DNA of 64,000 nt, taken from assembly GCF_947179165.1 (NCBI RefSeq), contig NC_077245.1, positions 48,199,286 through 48,263,285 on the forward strand. Direction: 5' to 3'. Position numbers and translations under genes: made by a program. Below, piece by piece: positions 59,651-64,000 of the stretch. How positions within the stretch are numbered: position 1 is the first letter of the stretch; each line of letters starts with the position of its first letter. The notes under the pieces were generated by a model. The model saw nothing but the letters and a program-made list of their open reading frames with translations. It was not told the DNA's origin and made no database searches. This stretch comes from Solanum dulcamara. Taxonomy: Eukaryota; Streptophyta; Magnoliopsida; Solanales; Solanaceae.

Positions 59651-62600
59651 TATTATACCCCATACTTTCATACCTTGGGACGTGTTCTTAAGCTTCTTGA
59701 CAATTGTCATGTGACCCCTACTGGCTACAATGTGACTAAATAATCCTAAAAAAGGGAGGATGAGGCTGTCCCAAATGATTGGAAATAGATTTGGAAGGAT
59801 GTGGAAGGAGTTGGAGGCTAAGTAAAAAGTCGTAGAACCCGACTTACTCGCGTAAGCTACCAACTTGGGCATTTTACAGAATTAAGCTACTTGTTAATAC
59901 ATCGAGCTTAGGTAGTAAAGATTATATAGACTCGTAAAGTGAGATGAGACTACGAACCCATATAAAAGAGCAAAAACTAGGTTCCGAACTTATGAAAAGA
60001 AGCAAGTAGGTGACAAGTAGGTGATGAACCTACTTGGGGTAGGTAGGTGACCCACGTACTTAGGGTGGGCCCTATGCTGCCACGTGATAGCCAAGGATTG
60101 GGTGCATGGTGTGAGGTGGTGCCCTAGGGGCTGGACATGTGTCACCCCTAGGGAATGCCATGTGTCACCTCTAAAAGTGGGGTATATATACCTAGTTTGA
60201 TGACTAAGGAATTCATTTTCTCATCTTTTAACTTAGAGAAACTTGAGAGGAACTAGAGGAAGAAGAAAGGAGAGCTACGACTTATTCCTCCAAGGTGAGT
60301 CCTCCGATTTTGTTCCGTCAATTAATTATCTAAGGTATTCTTCAACTATATAGAGGTTTTAACAATGTGAATTAATATTTGGGGAAGCAAAAGAGGCAAC
60401 GAGCAGCCACCAACTTTTCAGCCACGATAAGAAGCTCCCAAAGTCAATTTTTAGCAAGTTTGGGGAAGTCATTTGTTAAGGTATGACTTGATTCTCTTCT
60501 CCCACATTTGGGAAAGTGTTTAAAAATGTTGTGGGTGTATAAATATGAGTTGGAAATGTGAAAATATGCATGTTATGGATGAAGGATGTTGCAGGTCATG
60601 TAGGGACTATTTTAACGCTATTCTAGCAAGTTAAATTTTGGCTAGGGTTGTCGTTAGCATGATGTTGTGTTTGAAGGTGGTTTATCTATGTTGCAGGGAT
60701 GTAACATGGTTAAATATAAGTATATAGGCCTCTGGTTACATCCTCATAATACTCCATTTCGTATGGTTAAGACTTTGCAAAATAAAGAGCTAAAACCCTA
60801 CTTTGGTGTCATAATTTTGGGTGAGTTGTGTGGAACATGTACTGCGTGATATGGTAGTTATTTGATGGTGTGTGGCTACTGATTTTGTTGTTTATATGTC
60901 TTATAAGTTTAGAGGTTAAAATTGTAAGTTTGGATAGGGCAAATTATAGGGAAGATGCTGCCCGATTTTCATTAACTTCGGAACTAGCCAACAGACTAGT
61001 TGACAAAGGCAAGCAAGGAAATAGTGCCTATAGATACTTGAGTATAGATTGGGAAGATGGAAATTTAAAAGTTAGTAATCTTGGTATTACTCTCATATTA
61101 AATAGGTTGAAGGAGAGATAAAACAAGCTAGACTACAATCGAGCTACTACAGGTATGTAAAGCTATCTTTCTCTTCTTTTGGCATGTCTTCAAGTTAAGT
61201 AATGAATGATATGAGCTTGAGGGTAAATATAATCATAAATTCCAAGCGTAATCCATGGTCCTTACTTACTTCTTGATGAAAGCACTTTTACAGTAATTGC
61301 ACTAGGGCTTCTCAAGCCTTCCATACGTTAGGAAGTGATGCGTATGTAAAGCTACCTTTCTTTTCTCTTGGCATGTCTTAGCCATAAGTGATTGGTATAT
61401 GTAATGTGGGTATAATTCCATTCATAGAAACCCGATTATGGTTCATAAATCTTATTTACTTCTAGATGTTAGAACTCCTGCGATAGTTGAGTTACAGTCC
61501 TATAAGTCTTCTACATGACGAAAAGTAGTACACTTGAAGCCTATCCCTTCCTTCTCTTGAAATGGCTTAATGTAAGTGGAAAGATGTATGATATGAGTTC
61601 GAGGTAATTCCATTTATAAGTTCCGGTTATAACTCATGACTTGTACTTACTTTTTAATGGTAAAGGTCTTAAAGTAGTTAGACTACGACCCTCGAGCCTT
61701 CTATATGTTGAATATTGATTGAATGCTTAAGATCCTATACCTAGAGGCTCTTGGACATACTTTATGATGATATTTGAGGGATTTTTGATATGTTACAAAG
61801 TTTTACTACACGTATATACATTAATATATGATATATGGATCGGACCATCGTACCTCGGCATTATTATACGATATATAGATGGGCCATCATACCTCGGCAT
61901 TATTATATGAGGCATGGATCGGGCCATCATTCTTTGGCATTATTATACGATATACGGATCAGGCCGTCGTACCTCGGCATTGTTATCTGAGCTACGGATC
62001 AGGCTGTCGTACCTCGGCATTATTATATAACATATGGATCGAGCTGTCCTACCTCGACATTATTATAAGAGATACGGATCGAGCCGTCATTCCTCGGCAT
62101 TATTATATGATATGTAGATCTGTCCATCATTCCTTGGCATGTACTTTCTATATACATGAATCGGGCTGTATGTTCCACAGCGCTAATAGTATGCATATAC
62201 CTATGATGATAAAATGATGCATTTATAACACCGAGTCCCCGAGCGGGCCGGATATGGTATGTGATAATGGTATACATGACCTTATTTTGTAAGGTGCAGT
62301 ACAGTACTCTGTTAAATGTTATACTTGTCCCCTGCATCTCGATTTTAGCTATTGTCTCAATTATGATGTGTTATGCTTACATACTCAGTACATATATCGT
62401 ACTGACCCCCTTTTGTTCGGGGGGCTGCATTTTACACCCGCAGGTATAGGTACTTACTTTCAAGATCCGCCAGCTTAGAGTTTTCACTCAACAATTTAGG
62501 AGCGCTCCATTGTGTCAGAGCCCAGATTTTGGTACTGACCCTTGATGTATATGTTTGTTTATTCATGGGTACGGCGGGGGCCCTATCCCGCCATATATTA

Positions 62601-62880
62601 CCATTGATTTTTTTCAGAGATCTGTAAACATATGTACATGGGTTGTTTACAAGTTTGTTTCAGTTGTGCCTATACGACATGTTGCAAATATTCTTATGTT
62701 AAGGCAGCCTTGTCAGCTTGCATTCCCTTTCATGACATAATGTAAATAAAGGAGGCTATATGTATGCACATATGTTATCACCCATGGGGGTTCTGGTGTA
62801 TAGTTCTTATATCGAATAGGTATGTATATGGAGGGTCCAGATCAGACTCCAGTAGTGGCCTACGGCGTTGGGTCATGACA
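59651..62880 (+). mobile_element. 3' LTR of gypsy copy D
   Basis: Starts TATTATACCCC (mutated TG) after the polypurine tract and ends GTTGGGTCATGACA, 3,230 bp. It is the same family as LTRs A, B and C but in + orientation; its array lies at about 61,810-62,130. No primer-binding site follows, which fits a 3' LTR. Confidence 0.9.
61810..62130 (+). repeat. Tandem array inside LTR D
   Basis: Seven or so units with ACCTCGGCATTATTATA and GATCGGGCC words, 37-46 bp each, opposite in orientation to arrays A-C. Confidence 0.88.
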
Positions 62881-64000
62881 GTTGGGTACCTAAAAGACAA
62901 AGTCATAAAAATGCAGGCAAAAATTGACAAGAAAAAGAGAAAAACGACAATCTCTTGTCATGGTACATACATTCTTGATTTGGCTTTGTGATTTACAATC
63001 AAGGGATCTACCTATTGTAGTTTGTCAAAAGTCATTTTATTTAATTAATTTTGAGACTAGCCTTGTGATTTAGTTGGATTATAATGCTTTGTGTAGAAAG
63101 GATGTGATTCATTTTTGTATATGCATGTTGTCTAGAACTTTCTCCAAAATGTATATCAAGGCAAAATTCTAGATTTTACTTGGCTTGAAAGATGAACCTA
63201 GGCCCTTTTTGATATGCCAGTCTATTCCAAAATTTCCCTTCAATGACGTAATCTTAGTCAGTCCCATTGAGCCTAAACCAATTTTCTTTTCACCATGTCG
63301 CATATCTTGAAACCTTTGTAACCCTCTATTTTGATACCCTCAAGTCTCCCTATTTGTGAACGATTTGTGATGGAGGCTAAAAGCCTAAGTTTGGAAGGGA
63401 AAATAAGAAAACGTGAATGGTTTGAAATGTAGGGAAAAGCCTTTGGGGATTTGTGAACCAATGAAACAAGGAGGTTTGAGATGAAAGCATAGAGCACCAT
63501 AAGCTTTAAATTGAAAAGTGCTCAAATAATTCCATGAATGATGAAAACAAAAATATGGGTGTGTTGCTACCAAAGCACACACAAGTGCACATGGTCTTAC
63601 AAGTAGTAAAGTGACTCTTCTTAGAGCCGGATTATCAATCCCAAAGGACTTTAATAAGGCTCTTGCTACTTCTCACTAAACTAAATAACTCGCGTGTGTT
63701 GCAAAGAGTTGAGTTTTGTTACTTCTAATTCTAAACTAAAAAAATATTATTAAAAATCGGTAATCTTTACTTTGGCATCTAATGGGTATTTTAATTACTA
63801 ATTTATAGGGTTGATATTACAAACATGGTCTTCTGACCTCTAATTGCCTATCTTTGTAGACAACCTAACTACATCGTTGAGCAGGGATAAACATGAATCA
63901 ACAAAGATGCATTAATCCTATCATCCTATCTAAAAATAAAACATGGTCTATAGGCATGTGTCATATGCATTTTATACACGAATCATCCTAGTTACTCCTA
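62881..64000. other. Unassigned repeat-like sequence to the window end
   Basis: No frame longer than 75 codons and no domain recognised. The stretch 63,560-63,680 (ACAAGTGCACATGG..., AAGTGACTC..., GGATTATCAATCCCA) resembles text I associate with non-coding parts of large plant gypsy elements, but I cannot name the family. Confidence 0.3.

Overview
The window looks like repeat-dense nuclear DNA (pericentromeric type) from a flowering plant, most likely in the nightshade family. That placement is an inference. It rests on an AT-rich endogenous pararetrovirus, on Ty3/gypsy elements with 2-3 kb LTRs, and on a plant LINE carrying an RNase H domain. I found no host protein gene, tRNA or rRNA. Every coding trace belongs to a mobile or viral element, and all are interrupted.

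Left part (1-25,360). LTR fragments sit on a decayed CACTA transposon (transposase 1832-4570, 3' subterminal repeats 7325-7770). That transposon holds an old LTR, which itself holds a solo LTR (4959-7080) with an intact 5-bp target duplication. A hAT transposase fragment with a BED finger, a 640-bp foldback and three related LTRs follow; two of these point at each other. Next come a possible solo LTR (22057-24244) inside a gypsy gag, that gag's primer-binding site, and an AAT microsatellite.

Central part (25,425-54,608). A pararetrovirus of roughly 7.8-8 kb is integrated on the + strand. It starts at the end of the leader, runs through the movement protein to 26,180, resumes at 46,812 and continues through coat protein, protease-RT-RNase H, a fourth ORF, promoter, leader and primer-binding site into a second copy of the movement-protein start. 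Read together this is one terminally redundant integration split by about 20.6 kb of younger insertions: a near full-length LINE (26,181-35,849, - strand) and two related gypsy segments on the - strand (35,850-42,259 and 42,334-46,811). A 74-bp piece of viral movement gene lies between the gypsy segments. The virus/gypsy junction is the same in both, so that junction was duplicated before the LINE landed in one copy.

Right part (54,609-64,000). The 3' half of a + strand gypsy element (decayed pol, polypurine tract, 3.2-kb LTR) is interrupted by a solo LTR of the same family with target duplication GTGGG. The last 1.1 kb is unassigned repeat-like DNA.

No element looks coding-competent. Several premature stops are of the CAG-to-TAG or CAA-to-TAA kind, as expected from cytosine-methylation decay.
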